DNA of 64,000 nt, from NCBI GenBank assembly GCA_020726505.1, contig JAHLEZ010000002.1, positions 558,001-622,000 of the forward strand, in the 5' to 3' direction. How positions within the stretch are numbered: the first letter of the stretch is position 1; each line of letters opens with the position of its first letter. The notes below the pieces were generated by a model. It searched no databases and had not been told where the DNA came from. It saw only the letters and a program-made list of their open reading frames with translations. Positions 21,534-34,115 of this stretch are shown here, piece by piece. Source of the DNA: Leptodontidium sp. MPI-SDFR-AT-0119 (Eukaryota > Ascomycota > Leotiomycetes > Helotiales > Leptodontidiaceae). The position numbers and the translations under genes were made by a program.

Positions 21534-23133
21534 TTACCGTATCTCAACCATCTTCAACAACACACAATAAAACCCTAGCAGCACAAGCGCCCCCTCGTGC
21601 CGCCTAGCCAGCAAATTCAGGTACTCCTCCGAGATGGAAATTGGCCACACACGCAGCGCATCCCAGGTCGTGAATTCCGTGCCTAGGATAGCGCGGTAGC
21701 GGAAAGCGAGGTCAAGGGACCGCGCTGAGTTGATGTAAGTTGTGATTTCATGCTCAGTCCAGGTGTTCTGAGTGGATGTCATGATTGTATTTTGCAGTGG
21801 TGAGCTAGGTATTAATGAGAGGAGATGGGCGAGCAAAGGAGGGGGTGTTCCATCAGGTACTTGCACGGGAATATCCCACTGGCCGGCTAGTGTGGAGATA
21901 GGTCCTAGTTCGAGGTAATCCCATATATCGCAGAGAATGGAACATCCTGAGCGGAGGAGGTACAGCCAGGGAGGGAGGATGCTATCGCCTTCGTGGGCGT
22001 TGGAGTTTCCGTTGATGGTTGTGATGGGCATAGGTGGTGCAGCAGGGGAGACGAGCATTAGTTGGTCGTTCTGGTTTTTGTTGTGGGTTTGGCTTTGGGT
22101 CTCGCTTGCGAAGGAGATGATTATTAGGAGGTGTGCGAAGGCTAGGACTGCGTCGCAGTTGGAGGGCGTGACGGATGTCATAGTTTGGCGGAAGAGAGGC
22201 ATGGCTATGTCTTGATGATGGGAGGCTAGGAGGGTGAGGTGTGCGTTTATTGGCGAGGAGGGGTGGAGGTGTGCGAGGTGGAGTGCGGAACAGGAGAGGA
22301 TGCCGTGGCGGAGGAAAACGTTGGTTTGGGCAAGTAGGGGGATTGTAGTTTCCCATAGAAGTCTTGTTGTTGGATTCGTTGAGATCGTGGATGCTGTGTT
22401 TGTTGTGAAGTGTTTTAGGAGTCCTGCGTCAGATGTGTCGAGGGTTGGTGGGGTTGTTCGTGATGGGATGATATCCTCATGGATGATCGCGTCGTACTGC
22501 ACGGTTTGTTAATACGTAAAAACGATTTATATACTTTCCATAAAATGGATGATGATAATTGGCTTCTTGCACTTTTCGGGTATAAAAAGCACGCGGCTAG
22601 TGACAGCATACCTCATAAATCATTTCATCAGCCACACGATTATCCACAATAGCCTTAGTTCCCACATTACAAGCCAATCCATCACTGAAATACTTCAAAA
22701 GATTGCCTCTAAAGAAAGTCTGTAACCTCACAGCATTCCAATCGAGGTCCCCCCTCGCGGCAACACCATGCACAGCCAACCAATGACTTCTCATCCGCTT
22801 GGTGCTTGCACAGAGATGTTCACATCCCTCATACCTACACATCAAACCCTCTACAACAGGTAAACCAGGAACCGGGAAGATTTTGAGTTTCGTCTGGAGG
22901 TCGATTACCTGTTCGGGTGGAGCGAGGTCTAGCGTTGAGACGTAGCTCATGAAAGGCCGGCGCCGTGCTCGGTGGATTTGATGAATGTCTTTGAGATGCC
23001 GCGAAATTGCCGTTGGTTGGATGGCATAATGACATGTGGAGCAGATCAAGGCTTTGTGGCCGGGAAGGTAGTGTAGGAGTTGGGAGGGGAGAGGATCCGG
23101 CGGCGGTGTTAAGCTGGTGGTGGATGAAGACAT
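21534..23133 (-). CDS. C2H2-like (DUF3505-type) zinc-binding protein fused to a fungal transcription factor domain
   Basis: Two exons (23133-22612 and 22496-21534; 115-bp intron, phase 0) encode 494 residues. The N-terminal part has two zinc-finger-like units: C31-x2-C34 with H46 and H51 (ICSTCHYAIQPTAISRHL), and CRYEGCEHLC with KRMRSHWLAVHG. This arrangement and the block LQTFFRGNLLKYF are typical of DUF3505-type fungal proteins. The C-terminal part from about residue 175 resembles the fungal-specific transcription factor domain (LLKHFTTNTASTIS, LWETTIPLLAQTNVFLRHGI, LSCSALHLAHLHP). There is no Zn2Cys6 cluster. It is probably a nuclear regulator that binds DNA through the C2H2-like fingers. 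The target is unknown. The start is ATG 23133; the exon sum is in frame. Confidence 0.78.
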
Positions 23134-24153
23134 GTTACTGATGGCAGAGAATGGTAGAGGAACAGGACCGTCGATTTCTGAGGTCTAGTGATAAGAAGCC
23201 GTAGTTATCCGGAGAATCCCTTGGTCTTTTCATTACATTAGGCTTTCAGAAGCTCGTCTGGTATCCGCGAGACGGGTTGTAACGCCAGTTCAGGGTAACT
23301 GCGGGGATATCGGAGATAAATTGAGGTTCCAATGTCGAAATACCAATTGGTTTTTTTTGCCTAGGATATTTTCGAAGTATCACCGAGCAAACGTTTACCG
23401 TATTTTTGTATTTTTTCATGCGTTGTTTCCTGAATTTGGAGGTTCTCGGAGAGAGTGAGTGAGGGGTGGAAAGGGGGCAGGGGGGGGGGGGGGGGGGTAA
23501 TAAATCGACGGTGCCGTTCCCGTCCGAGCTCTCGCTACTCAAGTAGTAGTTGCTTGCCCCAGTTCCTCTTTCACTCGTCGACAGTCCAAAAATTGCGCCG
23601 TCGGAGATATGCGAGTGCGAGGCCCGACCCCAACATGCAATTGCCATAAGTCTGCATGTGAGCTCTCCTTCAGGGAACGGGACGTTGATTCCCCAGATTT
23701 TGGTTCGTCAGCACCATGATCGGACTGCGTATTTACAAGGATTGGACTAGATCTAGGGAAGAACAACGGTGCCGTTCGAACGGCACTAGCTGCTCGGAAG
23801 GATTGGTATCAAGGTTAGATAGCTAGGTCTCCATCGAGAGATCTTATGTCCATTAGATAATCTCCATTGTGTGAAGATGAAGCACCCAATTCCGTTAGTT
23901 GGTAACAGTGCTAATTTGCTGATTGGTTCCAGTATATTTTCTCGAGATTACATCTCTAATGTCCTCTCGTGTCTTATCTCCAAAGTCCGTTCGTATTTTT
24001 CTTATTCGTCATTCTGATTCTTTTCAATGAGACTAGTCTGTTTGAGCACTTTATTTAAGTATGTGACTTCATGCCCTAGTTTTCACCTCTTAGTTCTTCA
24101 TCGAGTCTTGATTCCGCCTCTCAACCAGCACTAGAGTCAATTGCTTGAACATC
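23134..24153. other. Intergenic with poly-G tract
   Basis: A run of about 16 G lies near 23482-23497. This is a divergent promoter interval between the regulator on the minus strand and the SDR on the plus strand. No gene is seen. Confidence 0.4.
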
Positions 24154-25155
24154 ATGGCTTTCACAGCTACAATAATAATCACAGGTGGTACCTCTGGACT
24201 TGGTTACCACTGTGCCCTCATCCTTGCCCGTGAAAACCCAACCTGCCTCATAGTCGTCGCCTCACGCAAGGATTCCTCCACATCCTCATCATCCATTAAC
24301 AAAACCCTCAAACAAAACAACGCAATCTTCCTCCCCCTTGACCTCTCCAAACTCAACAACATCCGAGCCTTTGCCTCGGCCTTCTCGAAAGCCAACTACC
24401 CACCCATCAAAGCACTCCTCTTAAACGCTGCCTTGCAATTCCCCACCGGGTTGAACATGACAGAAGATGGCATCGAAGCCAGCTTCGGAGTTACTCACGT
24501 CGGACACGCACTCCTCTACCATCTCCTCGCACCACACCTCGCAGAAAACACACGAATTGTTGTCACCAGCAGCGGCACTCACGACCCAGCTCAGAAAACG
24601 GGTCTTCCAGATGCGGTATACATATCTGCAGAGATGTTAGCACACCCCACAGGGGAGTGGGCGACGATGAAAGACGGCTTACAGAGATACGCCACGAGCA
24701 AATTGGCCAATGTGCTCTGGACATACGCATTGAATCGGCGTCTTGAGAACCTATCTTCCGGCGGGGTGCAGAAGGACGGCTCCGGAAAGAAAATCACCGT
24801 CACGGCTATGGATCCTGGTCTCATGCCCGGCACATCACTGGCTCGGGAATGGAAGATATTCAAGTTCATCCCAGGATTTTTGTGGTTCCGGATTATGCCA
24901 TTGCTCACCCCGCTAGCAAGGAGATTTGTCGACTCTAATATCCATACGGCGAAAGAGTCAGGTGCTGCACTTGCCAGTTTGGCGACGGATGAGCGGTTCG
25001 AGGGCGTTTCGGCGAAGTATTTTGAGGGGACGAGGGAGATTGAGAGTAGTATTGATAGTTACAATGTTGCGTTTCAGGAGGATCTTTGGGAGTGGACGGT
25101 TAGGAATGTTGCGGAGAATGAGGAGGAGAGGGCGAGGTTTAATGTTGGACGATGA
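24154..25155 (+). CDS. Short-chain dehydrogenase/reductase
   Basis: A single-exon gene of 333 residues starts at ATG 24154, 9 bp into the longer open frame. The Rossmann motif TGGTSGLG is at 10-17, the NAA equivalent of NAG at 91-93, Ser at 139-140 in VTSSG, and the catalytic pair Y179-x3-K183 in RYATSKLANVLW. The PG motif is in MDPGLMPGT. The layout (TSKLANVLWTYAL, then a long C-terminal part around MPLLTPLARRF) resembles fungal SDRs of the protochlorophyllide-reductase-like/WWOX-like group. It is an NAD(P)-dependent oxidoreductase of unknown substrate. It lies just outside the five-gene block at 25.8-37.9 kb on the other strand from its first gene, and might or might not belong to it. Confidence 0.88.
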   Translation: MAFTATIIITGGTSGLGYHCALILARENPTCLIVVASRKDSSTSSSSINKTLKQNNAIFLPLDLSKLNNIRAFASAFSKANYPPIKALLLNAALQFPTGLNMTEDGIEASFGVTHVGHALLYHLLAPHLAENTRIVVTSSGTHDPAQKTGLPDAVYISAEMLAHPTGEWATMKDGLQRYATSKLANVLWTYALNRRLENLSSGGVQKDGSGKKITVTAMDPGLMPGTSLAREWKIFKFIPGFLWFRIMPLLTPLARRFVDSNIHTAKESGAALASLATDERFEGVSAKYFEGTREIESSIDSYNVAFQEDLWEWTVRNVAENEEERARFNVGR

Positions 25156-25781
25156 TCCTGGATTCAACTGGATTTATTTTAGTATAAATACATGGGAATA
25201 ATTTTCTTGGGTGGTTAATTCTCAAGATTCCTGACAGAAGTATACGGCAGACCTGCTTCCGTTGATTTTGTGGCGATTGCTCTTTTTTTTTTTTGTGCTC
25301 ATCGTATGTATCTATCTATCTTCCTGCTGCGGGGGACTTTCAATAGCCCGAGAACGGCTATTTCATTCCACTTGATTTTTTTCTACAAGTTCTTTGCAAA
25401 CACTGATATCTGTCAGCAAAATTATCAGCTATTAGTCCCACAGTAAGTAAATTCAAAAAAGATACCCCACAGTGAGTTTTTGGGATACGCATCCGAGTTA
25501 AAATAAGTCCCCGCTGCGCGAGGACTTTAATGTCTTGCCAAGAATTTGAGCTTAGAAAACTTGTCTCGCAACAACTTTGTCTTACCTTGTGCGGCGAAAA
25601 GTCTCCATTTCTTCTGATCATGCCCTGTCATGGCATGCACCTGCTGCTCTGCCGGGCTTTTGAGGATATCGCCTCGCTTAATTCCCCACCCCTTTTCAGC
25701 CTGGTGTTTCTTGGTTGGATGGAACACCAAATACTGATATCCTTCATCCCAACGGACAGGACTTGAGTCTCAATCAATTAA
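25156..25781. other. Intergenic (convergent), no gene seen
   Basis: This stretch contains a T-run near 25288 and the 3' ends of the SDR and of the Zn2Cys6 regulator. Confidence 0.4.
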
Positions 25782-28388
25782 TCAATCATCACAGTCACCC
25801 CACCAAGCCTTCAAGTCTTCTCTTCTCCAACTCGTCACCCACCCCGTCTCTCGCTCAATCCTCTCCAGGATATTCAAAATGGCTTCATGTTCGCTCGGGT
25901 GGCTCATAACCTTTCCCGCAATCCATATGGGCTGGATTGAATTCGTCCACGCACCACTGTATTGGTTAAAATGCTATCTTTAAGGGGCTGGGTGGACGTA
26001 CTGATGCGTGTTCGATTCTGAGATAGCGCATATCTGACGGGCGTGCCAGAATGTAGATTTCTGAACGATGGGATGATCAGTGAGGTTGATAGATATGGAC
26101 GCTTCACAGTACAATTGCAAAATGGCACGGATCGGCCTGTGATGGAAAAGAAGTGTGTGCTCGCCTACCAGTTTACGTTGAATTTGAAGGCTACCTGGCC
26201 TTTCCTGTAGCATCAACAAGATTGCCGTATGATACAATTGATTACCCGAGACTGTATTTCATTAATACAGCTTCAGAAGGCAATGCATGCATTGGCCTTA
26301 CCTGCGGGTCCGTTCCCATATAATACAGTCGGAAACGGGCGATGTATCTCGCCTTCGAGAAGCGAGATAGTTAAGATTGGCTTCATCTCCTCTGGTCTCT
26401 CTAAATACCAGTCTTCAAGAAGGTTAACAAGCTCAAGCCATCGACTCTCACGTGTTTCCAGCGACCACTCTTTGTAGGCTTTGAGGTACGCAACGCAGTT
26501 CGCGCACATGAAGACTGCATAATTGGCGTACGTGTCAAAGCCATTGACCGGATTTTGGAAAAGCTTGATGTCTGAAGAGAAGTCGGCATTCGATGCCCAG
26601 CGAGTTACCGGAATAAGTGTAATGTCTTGGGAGATCAAAGCGCCGCAAAGATCTGAAACGGTCAGTTGGAGTAGAATGGATTGCGGCGTACAGTACCCAT
26701 GCGAGCAAAACACCAGAACAGAGCTTCCTCGACCCCACCAACAAAGCCATTAATTCCAACTGCCTCTAGCAAGTTGGCACATCCTTCCAGATGCCTTCGC
26801 CATTCTTTAGGAGAACCTGATTGTTGTAAGAACAGGGGTGGCTTGGCATAGATAGTCAAGACTTACAGCTCATCATTTCCAGTACACAAAGTATCACACA
26901 TGATGCAATCACAGCAGTATCTTTGCTTTGGAGCTCAGGGAGTAGAAGATGAATTGCTTCTTGGTACAACGCCAAGCTCTCCGAGGACGACTTGGAGTTC
27001 TCCTTCATCTCAATCTGGCGAGCAGACAATGCCAATATCGAATTCCGAAGATGCGGGGTTTTCCTCGCCATCATAGGTATCTTGTGCTCAAAGTGGCGAT
27101 TATTGTCGAACTTATCAAGCTGCAATGAGTTAGTCGTGTGCTAAAAAGCAGGGATGAATTAAAGATACCCAGGGAGCGAGTTCATCAATCCAAGTTTTCC
27201 ACAGAATGTACTCTCGTTGTGGCGTGATTTCAGGCGGTCTCGAATGTCCAGTCGATTCTGGCTCAATGTCTTCGCCTTCACCTCTCGATACTAGTCTCTC
27301 TGTGAAGATATGCTCAGGCGGTTGCAACTCTGGAGTACACACGCGAGTTGGGCAGTTTGATCGCGCCGTGTATATCAAATGGTCTCTCAAGGTTGAGTGA
27401 AATTCTTGGAACACCGAGCCAGGCAAGAATATCCCATCCTGGCGATCATCAAAGATGCCATGCTGGACCGCATGGGTCCGATCTACTTCCAGAAGGACAT
27501 GTCTATTGCCAGGGGGAGGCACTGATACCTGGGACATGGTATTGGGCATTTCCGACTGCTGCAAGTACCGAAGTGCCAAAAGGTCGGCAGCTGCGTCTTC
27601 AACATGTGTCCGATTGTTCGGCAAGTTATGGGTTAGACCTGTCCCGGATTCTGTCATCGAATTCCCATGATACTGGTCTTTCTCGGCATAGATATGGCTT
27701 AGAGAGTCCCGACGATGATAAAAGTCGGATCCACTCCCCGGACTTGTCTGCATATATTGATCATCGTCTGTTCTGAACGAATTGTCATCTGGATACGATA
27801 CAGTCATCGAGTTGGGCGTGTTGAACGAAGGAGATTCCGACTGCCATTGAGGCTGCGGTAGGCGGGGTTCATCTATTAACTGTGTTGAAGCATCTCTAAG
27901 TCTTACTTGAGATTCATGGGTTGCGGCATCTGCATGCCATATGTTTTGATCTGGGCGAACATCTGTTTGAAAACCTTTCTCAACTTGGGATGTGACATCA
28001 ACTATCTCCATAACAATTAGCTGCATCTTGAACGGTGTGATTTACAAAGTACCTTGAAATGTCGAGCCCGTTTCCTCGATCCTTCACGCATCGAGGGATG
28101 TTCCGAGCCAATCTGCGTTGCATTGTCGGTTCGAAATGTGATTTTCATCCCCCATTCGCATCTCTCTCCTCTGTCAAGGCAGTTTGCACACTCTGGTCGA
28201 TGTTCGTCGCCTGAAGTCTGCTTGTTAGTCTTTTCGCTGCTGGGTGCATAGAATTGAGACCTTTACACACATTTTCTCCGCCGACGGCGGCAGACGAGAC
28301 ATCCTGACCTCGTTCTTGTCTTCTTTGCTTGGGCAGCTATTCCAGAGTCTCTTTCGACAGGAGACAGGGCCTCATCGCTGCCGTTCAT
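25782..28388 (-). CDS. Zn2Cys6 transcription factor, candidate regulator of the adjacent cluster
   Basis: Eight exons (28388-28271, 28210-28053, 28005-27169, 27119-26867, 26816-26697, 26652-26302, 26251-26002, 25956-25782) sum to 2262 bases, giving 753 residues in frame. The zinc cluster is split by intron 1 and is canonical once joined: C30-x2-C33-x6-C40-x6-C47-x2-C50-x6-C57 (SGCLVCRRRRRKC, DEHRPECANCLDRGERC). The middle and C-terminal parts match the Fungal_trans_2 family (ILALSARQIEMKE, ECANLLEA-type HLEGCANLLEAVGI, LYHTAILLMLQERP, HHRPIRAILQLY) and end with the family's ERIERETGWVTSWRREDLKAWW. Exon 3 encodes a long acidic, Ser/Gln-rich linker. The gene lies 418 bp from the end of the sugar porter and transcribes in the same direction. 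Local position makes it the likely regulator of the porter, DAK, SDR and transketolase genes; that role is inferred. Confidence 0.85.
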
Positions 28389-28806
28389 GGCAACAAAGAC
28401 AGTTTGGATTAGTAGAAAGACATTACAGAAATGGTATGGCATTCAGTGGGGAGCGAGATGTGGGCCAGTATATATTACATAATATAAACCCTTCCCAGAA
28501 TGGAAGTCTGAACCACCGCGAAGAGTGGGGTAAGTGGACGACGTGCAAGTACAATAGGCGGGGAAAGGGGAAAGGGGCTGGGCTAACGGCACTGGCAAAG
28601 AGATGGGTGATTGTTTCACACATCTCGAGTTCATCTAGCTGACGTTTCTAAAGCATCTTCTTTTTAAGAATATAAGTACACATAGAATTTATATTTCTGC
28701 TCTTGGTCTGATGAAACACAATTCTTAACCCAAACCCACAGACCCCTGCGTGTGCTCCATTTCCCCCACATGCTCCCAATTCATGATTTTACCCTCCTTA
28801 TTGCAT
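28389..28806. other. Promoter interval of the Zn2Cys6 gene
   Basis: This is 418 bp between the end of the porter gene and the start of the regulator. GAAAGGGGAAA (28563) and GGCACT (28588) lie close together and loosely recall the two halves of the shared promoter element described at 31064, but the match is weak. Confidence 0.35.
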
Positions 28807-30766
28807 CTACAATGATGCCTTGGACAAAGTCCCATGGTCGACATGTTGGACGTCCATCTTTTCGCCGAACTTGGCTCGAAGATCTTCATTTGGCATTTCA
28901 CTGGCGCTCATAGATCCTTTCCAATGCAACAGGACTTTCTCGCCAGTGAACAATTCATCGATTTGCTCCAGTGACAGGTTTTTGGTTTCGGGATAGAAGA
29001 AGTAGATGAGTGGGAGGAAGCAAGCGTTGAAGACTATGAGTGGCCTTAGTGACAATAATCGAAGAACCGTCAAGTATTTACATACCGGCAAAATATATAT
29101 AAGTCCTCCACTTGATGTTGTTGATACTGACAGGTGTGATCTCGACCACCAGGAACGTGAAGATCCAGTTAGATGCGCTAGCAAGAGATGCTGCTGGTGT
29201 TCGAATTGCCAGAGGTGCATATTCAGCAGGTACTGTGGCTATTAGTGTTGGAACAAATGATTTGTGCTGGTAGACTTACGAAGCCAAGGAATGGCCAACA
29301 ATCCAACCGCGAAAAAGAAATTGAACAGGAAGAGCATCACAGTTGCTACGTAGCCTGCGCTCGTCGATCCATTGGAAACGGTACCTGCTAGCACCGCCAT
29401 GCAAGCAGCTTGCCCTGCTGCAGCAAACAACATGAGCTTTCTTCGGCCAAGACTAGAGTAGAGAAGTCAGTGTGTAGACAATTTCAGGATGTTTCGGGAA
29501 CCTGTACCGATCAATCAACCAGATTGGTATCAGAGATGATAAGAAATATGCGACTCCGTTGAAGCCAGAAATCAGCAGAGAAAGGTTATGGGACAATCCG
29601 ACGGACGTCTCGAAGATGACAGGAGCATACTTGACGTTGTTAGTAAAAGTTGATATGATAGTGTTGAGGGACTCACGTAAGTGATCAGGTTGATGCCACT
29701 CAGCTGCTGCATGAACTGACTACCAATTCCCAATAGGGTGCGGTGGAAGAATCGCTGAGGGCCATTTTTCAGAACAGCTCTCTTCCCGCCAGAGCCCTCC
29801 GCTGCTGCTCGTTCTTCGTATATTGCGTGCTGGATTTCTGCCATTTGTTGCTGCACCACGGCGTCTGAGGGCTCCATAGACTTCGCATTGATTTCAAGAG
29901 CCCAAAGAATGTGTCTGGCCTCTTCGTGCTTATCGTGTGCAAGCAGCCATCGTGGACTTTCTGGGAGAACAATGATGCCTGCGAAAGTGACAACAGCAAA
30001 CACAATTTGCAGAGCAAGTGGTACTCGAAATTGGGCTTCACTTGTAACAAAGCTGAAGCCATAATCCACCCAGTAGGCCATCATCACACCACTAGAATGT
30101 ATCAGCCACACGTCTCATCCAAAACTGGTCTCCACTTACAAAATATTGATGGCGAGTTCCACGGCAAGTCCTTTGCCTCTCTTGTGAGCTTTCATCATTT
30201 CCGCATGCCAAACTGGAATCGTGCTCGTGTTCATTCCATTCCCAAGACCCGCTACAACTCGACCAACGATCATCTGAGGAATGGTGTTCGCAGAGGCTTG
30301 AAGGGCAGCACCGATCGATAGCACGATGCAGCCAAGCATGATACACTTCCTTCTACCCAACTTTTCGCCGAAGAGGAAGCAGAAGATTGAACCAAAAAAA
30401 CAGCCCTAATATTATTAAAATCGGATGTGGCATATAGACGGTAGGAGTGTATTACAATTTCATAGATCGCAACACTGCGCAAGTAAGTATAAATGTCACC
30501 AAGGCGGAGATTACATGACTTACACGGTCCCTTGAAGTGAAGAGCTGCCATTACCGCCATTCGTTGTATCAATCTCTGGGAATTGGCGGGTGAAAGCAGC
30601 ACCCGTGAGGAGTCCACTCATCACACCCTGGTCATATCCAAAGCTTATGGGATAATCAGCAAATCGTAATATTGGTGAACAAGATCCATCACTCTTACAG
30701 GAGGAACCCACTTCCAGCTGTAGCTGTGACAGCCCAATTAAGCGGGGCGCCGGTAAGAATCGTCAT
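28807..30766 (-). CDS. MFS sugar/polyol porter
   Basis: Nine exons (30766-30699, 30643-30524, 30474-30456, 30405-30140, 30091-29677, 29629-29508, 29452-29280, 29232-29086, 29033-28807) sum to 1557 bases, giving 518 residues. The sugar-porter signatures are in order: LFGYDQGVMSGLL in TM1, GEKLGRRK between TM2 and TM3, GRVVAGLGNGMNTSTIPVWH, PESPRWLLAHDK after TM6, QFMQQLSGINLITYYAPVIF in TM7, DRLGRRKLM, LLPAEYAPLAIR and PETKNLSLEQID at the C-terminus. It is a plasma-membrane proton symporter or facilitator for a sugar or polyol. The substrate cannot be read from sequence. It diverges from the DAK gene across an 856-bp shared promoter, which ties its expression to ketose phosphorylation. Confidence 0.92.
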
Positions 30767-31622
30767 CGTTGGGAATGATTGATGATTTGTTGGAAGACTT
30801 GCTTTGCAGATTGAAGAATAAACTGCATCGAAACTCAGTGAGATGATGGCTTCACATTTGTGGATGAGCGAGGATCTTATACATTTCTCTATCCTGGATA
30901 GCTCGCTATCTTCTCAAGTCCAAGTTTCCAGCTTTGCGGAGTCCCATCCTGGGGCCCCATTCTTGAGAGTTCACTTAGCCTGCAAACTTGAGAAGCCTTG
31001 CAGGGCGTTTGTGGGGAGAGAGTTTTTGCCAATTTCACGAGTCACGACGATGATGCAGGATGTCGAAAGGGGAAATTTTAGGCACTTAAGCGAGAAAAAT
31101 AGTCCGAGGCCATCCCACTCTCGACTCCCGCCATGGCTTTTGACAAGGTCCAAAGCTGTGAACTTCGGGAATGAAGACTACCTTATGACATGGTAACATC
31201 GAAGTGGCACTCAAAAGTCCGGCGTTTTTTTGTGCCTTAAACTGAATGCACTCCACAATTCCCTTGGCTAGCCTGCAACACGTATTACAAGTGAAAATTC
31301 AGGGGAGTCAGACCTACCATGTTCGCACTTTTGTGACACCGACAAGATGCTTCCTGTGCCTCATTCAAGTGCTGTTCAGCTCGCCAGTTTTGACAGCAGT
31401 ACATCTTTGGGATAGCTTCGTCTTACCAGAAAATACAAAACTTTTACAGTACAATTACTGATTTGGGAAGTTGCAAGCGCCGGACACCCAGCTCGTGATC
31501 CACTGTTTGCTCAAAGTAATATCACAACGAAGAATTGTATATGATGGCAATGAGGTTCTCCAGAGATTCTATACAATGCAAACTGATACTCTATTGCATT
31601 CTGGTATCCTCCTATCTCAAAG
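30767..31622. promoter_or_regulatory. Bidirectional promoter of porter and DAK genes
   Basis: The two genes start back to back, 856 bp apart. No third gene is convincing inside; short frames lack domains. The shared 23-bp element at 31064-31086 lies here. Confidence 0.6.
31064..31086 (+). promoter_or_regulatory. Shared 23-bp cluster element, copy 1
   Basis: The sequence reads CGAAAGGGGAAA followed by TTTTAGGCACT. It matches 35391-35413 at 21 of 23 positions in the same orientation. It lies 298 bp upstream of the porter ATG and 537 bp upstream of the DAK ATG. It is a candidate binding site for the cluster regulator; that is inference from position and recurrence. Confidence 0.55.
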
Positions 31623-33743
31623 ATGCCTCTTGGAAAACATTTCATCAATGACGTGGACCGTCCAGTGGAACGAGGTCTTGAGTGCCTTCTCAGGCTTGAC
31701 CAGTCTCTCAGATTGATAAAATCCGAAAAAGGTACCAGAGATCATCATCACCGCCAAGCCCCCCAATCAGTAGATGGTTACTAATGAGTGTAGTTCTGTA
31801 TCGACAACAAACGAGACCGAAAGTCCTGCTTTTATCGGGTGGTGGATCGGGACATGAGCCAGCACATGCAGGTTATTTGGGCGAAGGAATGCTTGATATC
31901 TGCGTCGCCGGACAAATCTTTGCATCGCCGTCAGCATCGCAGATACTGGCGGGTTTAAAGGCATTGAATGCACCCATGGGGTATGTTTACGCTTGCTCCT
32001 CCAGGATGTCGCAAAGCACTGACCGCAAAAGAATTTTGATGATTGTCAAGAACTACACGGGAGACAAACTGAATTTCGGACTCGCGACCCAAAAGGCAAA
32101 AGCCGAAGGAATCAATGTTAATGCTGTGTTTGTAGGTGACGATGTGTCGGTAAAAGGCAATGACCTAGTTGGGCGAAGGGGCTTGGCTGGTGTGGTATTT
32201 GTTCACAAAATTGCTGGTGCACTCGCTGCAACAGGGTATGCTTAAGAACACTATACTTTCCCCAGGACTAACAAATTATAGGGCATCACTTCAAGAAGTC
32301 ACTAGTTTGGCACAGAGTGTTGCGGATAGTATATGCACCATTGGAGTTAGTCTGGACAGATGCAGTGTTCCTCAACGAAGCCATCAACAGAATTTGCCAG
32401 TCGACAATCTTGAGTATGGAATGGGTGCGTGACCTTCCAAAGAAAGAAAAAGACTAAAATCACAGGGCCAATCCTAAAGCTAATAACCATGAGTATTTAG
32501 GGATTCACAATGAGCCTGGTGTCCGGCGAGATGTCATACCGTCACTACCGACAATCGTGGAACACGTACTTTCTTTTTTCTCTACATCGACCTTCAATGA
32601 CAACATCCCTGTAGCAGTGATGATAAACAACCTCGGTGGTCTCAGCGTTCTTGAGCTGAATATCGTGGCAGGAGAAATGATGGATCAGCTTGAAGCCAAG
32701 GGGTTGAAAATCAAACGATCGTGTACGAGATTTTACATCAATATTAGAACTTGGAGACTATTTGCTTACGTAGATACAGTAATTGGCACTTTTGTCACAT
32801 CGCTTGACGGGCCAGGATTTTCCGTGACAATCCTTAAGCTCCATTCAGGATTCGAAGACCTTCTCAATTTCAGGACATCAGCTCCAGCTTGGCCAAACCT
32901 GGAACGCATCGATCAAGGTAATGTTAATGGGCTCGCGGAGCGAACCGTTCAGACTCAACCGGTTGGAGGAAGGAACGAGTTGGAGATCAGAATTCCGGTA
33001 GACACTCTGCTGATACAAAAAATCGTTAAATCGGTCGTGGAGAATATCAACAGAGATGAGCCGCTGATCACCAAGTATGATACCATCGCCGGAGATGGTG
33101 ATTGTGGGACTACTCTCCTCACTGGGGCGAATGGTACGTCTCCCCATGTTTCTGTACTTCCCCATTCACTGTGGAAATGGAACTCAGTCGCTAATTTTTG
33201 TGCAAATATACAGCCATCCAATCCTTTTCCTCCCAAATCAAATCTTCCGCCATTGACCTCATAAGCACTTTCCATTCAATTTCCACGGTTGTCGAAAGCT
33301 CAATGGGCGGCACTTCTGGCGCTCTCTATGCAATCTTTTTCAACGCCTTGGCGAACTCCATGTCATCGATCTATGCACTCCACATGACCTCCATATCTAC
33401 CACCTCGCCAAATATCAACACATCGCAGATGTTGGGCTTGGCACTCTCGCAGGCACTTTCAGAGCTCTGCCGCTATACAGCAGCTCGGATAGGACATAGG
33501 ACATTGATGGATACCCTTATCCCATTCGTCGAAACTTTTGCACATTCCTTGGACTTCAATGCGGCGGTGGGGGAAGCGAGGAAGGGGGTAGAAAGTACAA
33601 GAAAGCTGGAGGCTGTTTTAGGAAGAGCAAGCTATATTGGGAAAGATAGTCTACACATCGAGGAAGGTAAATTAAACGTTCCGGATCCAGGTGCAGTAGG
33701 TGTATGGTGCGTCTTACAGGGCATCGGGAATGCATTGGATTGA
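31623..33743 (+). CDS. dak1: Dihydroxyacetone kinase (DAK1-DAK2 domains)
   Basis: This predicts an ATP-dependent kinase of dihydroxyacetone or a related ketose, such as glyceraldehyde or erythrulose. The exons are 31623-31731, 31794-31980, 32032-32235, 32282-32424, 32501-32722, 32774-33133 and 33214-33743, giving 584 residues in frame, the usual size for a eukaryotic single-chain enzyme. The DAK1 domain shows [19 protein letters not shown] (His57 region), [15 protein letters not shown] and GMGIHNEPG. His217 there corresponds to the histidine that binds the substrate carbonyl covalently. The DAK2 domain shows [14 protein letters not shown], with Asp396 and Asp398 as Mg-ATP ligands, then [15 protein letters not shown]. 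The first intron has a TACTAAT branch point. The fifth splice (32722/32774) is the least certain. It is probably cytosolic. Product entry would be at DHAP or a tetrose phosphate. It is divergent from the porter. Confidence 0.93.
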
Positions 33744-34115
33744 AACTTGGGGTGATAGCATGCGTCATTACTTTACTTGATATTCATCGTTGCTTGTAAA
33801 AATTTGCCTGGAGTCAGAATTACTTGTGAAAACATAATTCCTTTTGGCGTATCACAAAATGGCCTCGTTTTCAACGACAATCTACCAGATCTTCAAGTTT
33901 TGAGAGAGCTTAATCATCAAAATCATTACTCACGAACTGTACTTCGCATGCTCTTATCTAGGTCTTTCTTTATAATAACTTTCAGGCTATTCGTGTAGCA
34001 AGTGAGCACACGCCAGGAGATATTCAGGATATTTACAAGCGGGAATATATTGTGCAGTTTCTTTTCGGTATCTTTAAATAATTTAACCTATATTCTACCC
34101 AAAAACGAACAATTA
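33744..34115. other. Intergenic (convergent), no gene seen
   Basis: This is 372 bp between the ends of the DAK and SDR genes. It is AT-rich, probably 3' UTR on both sides. Confidence 0.4.
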
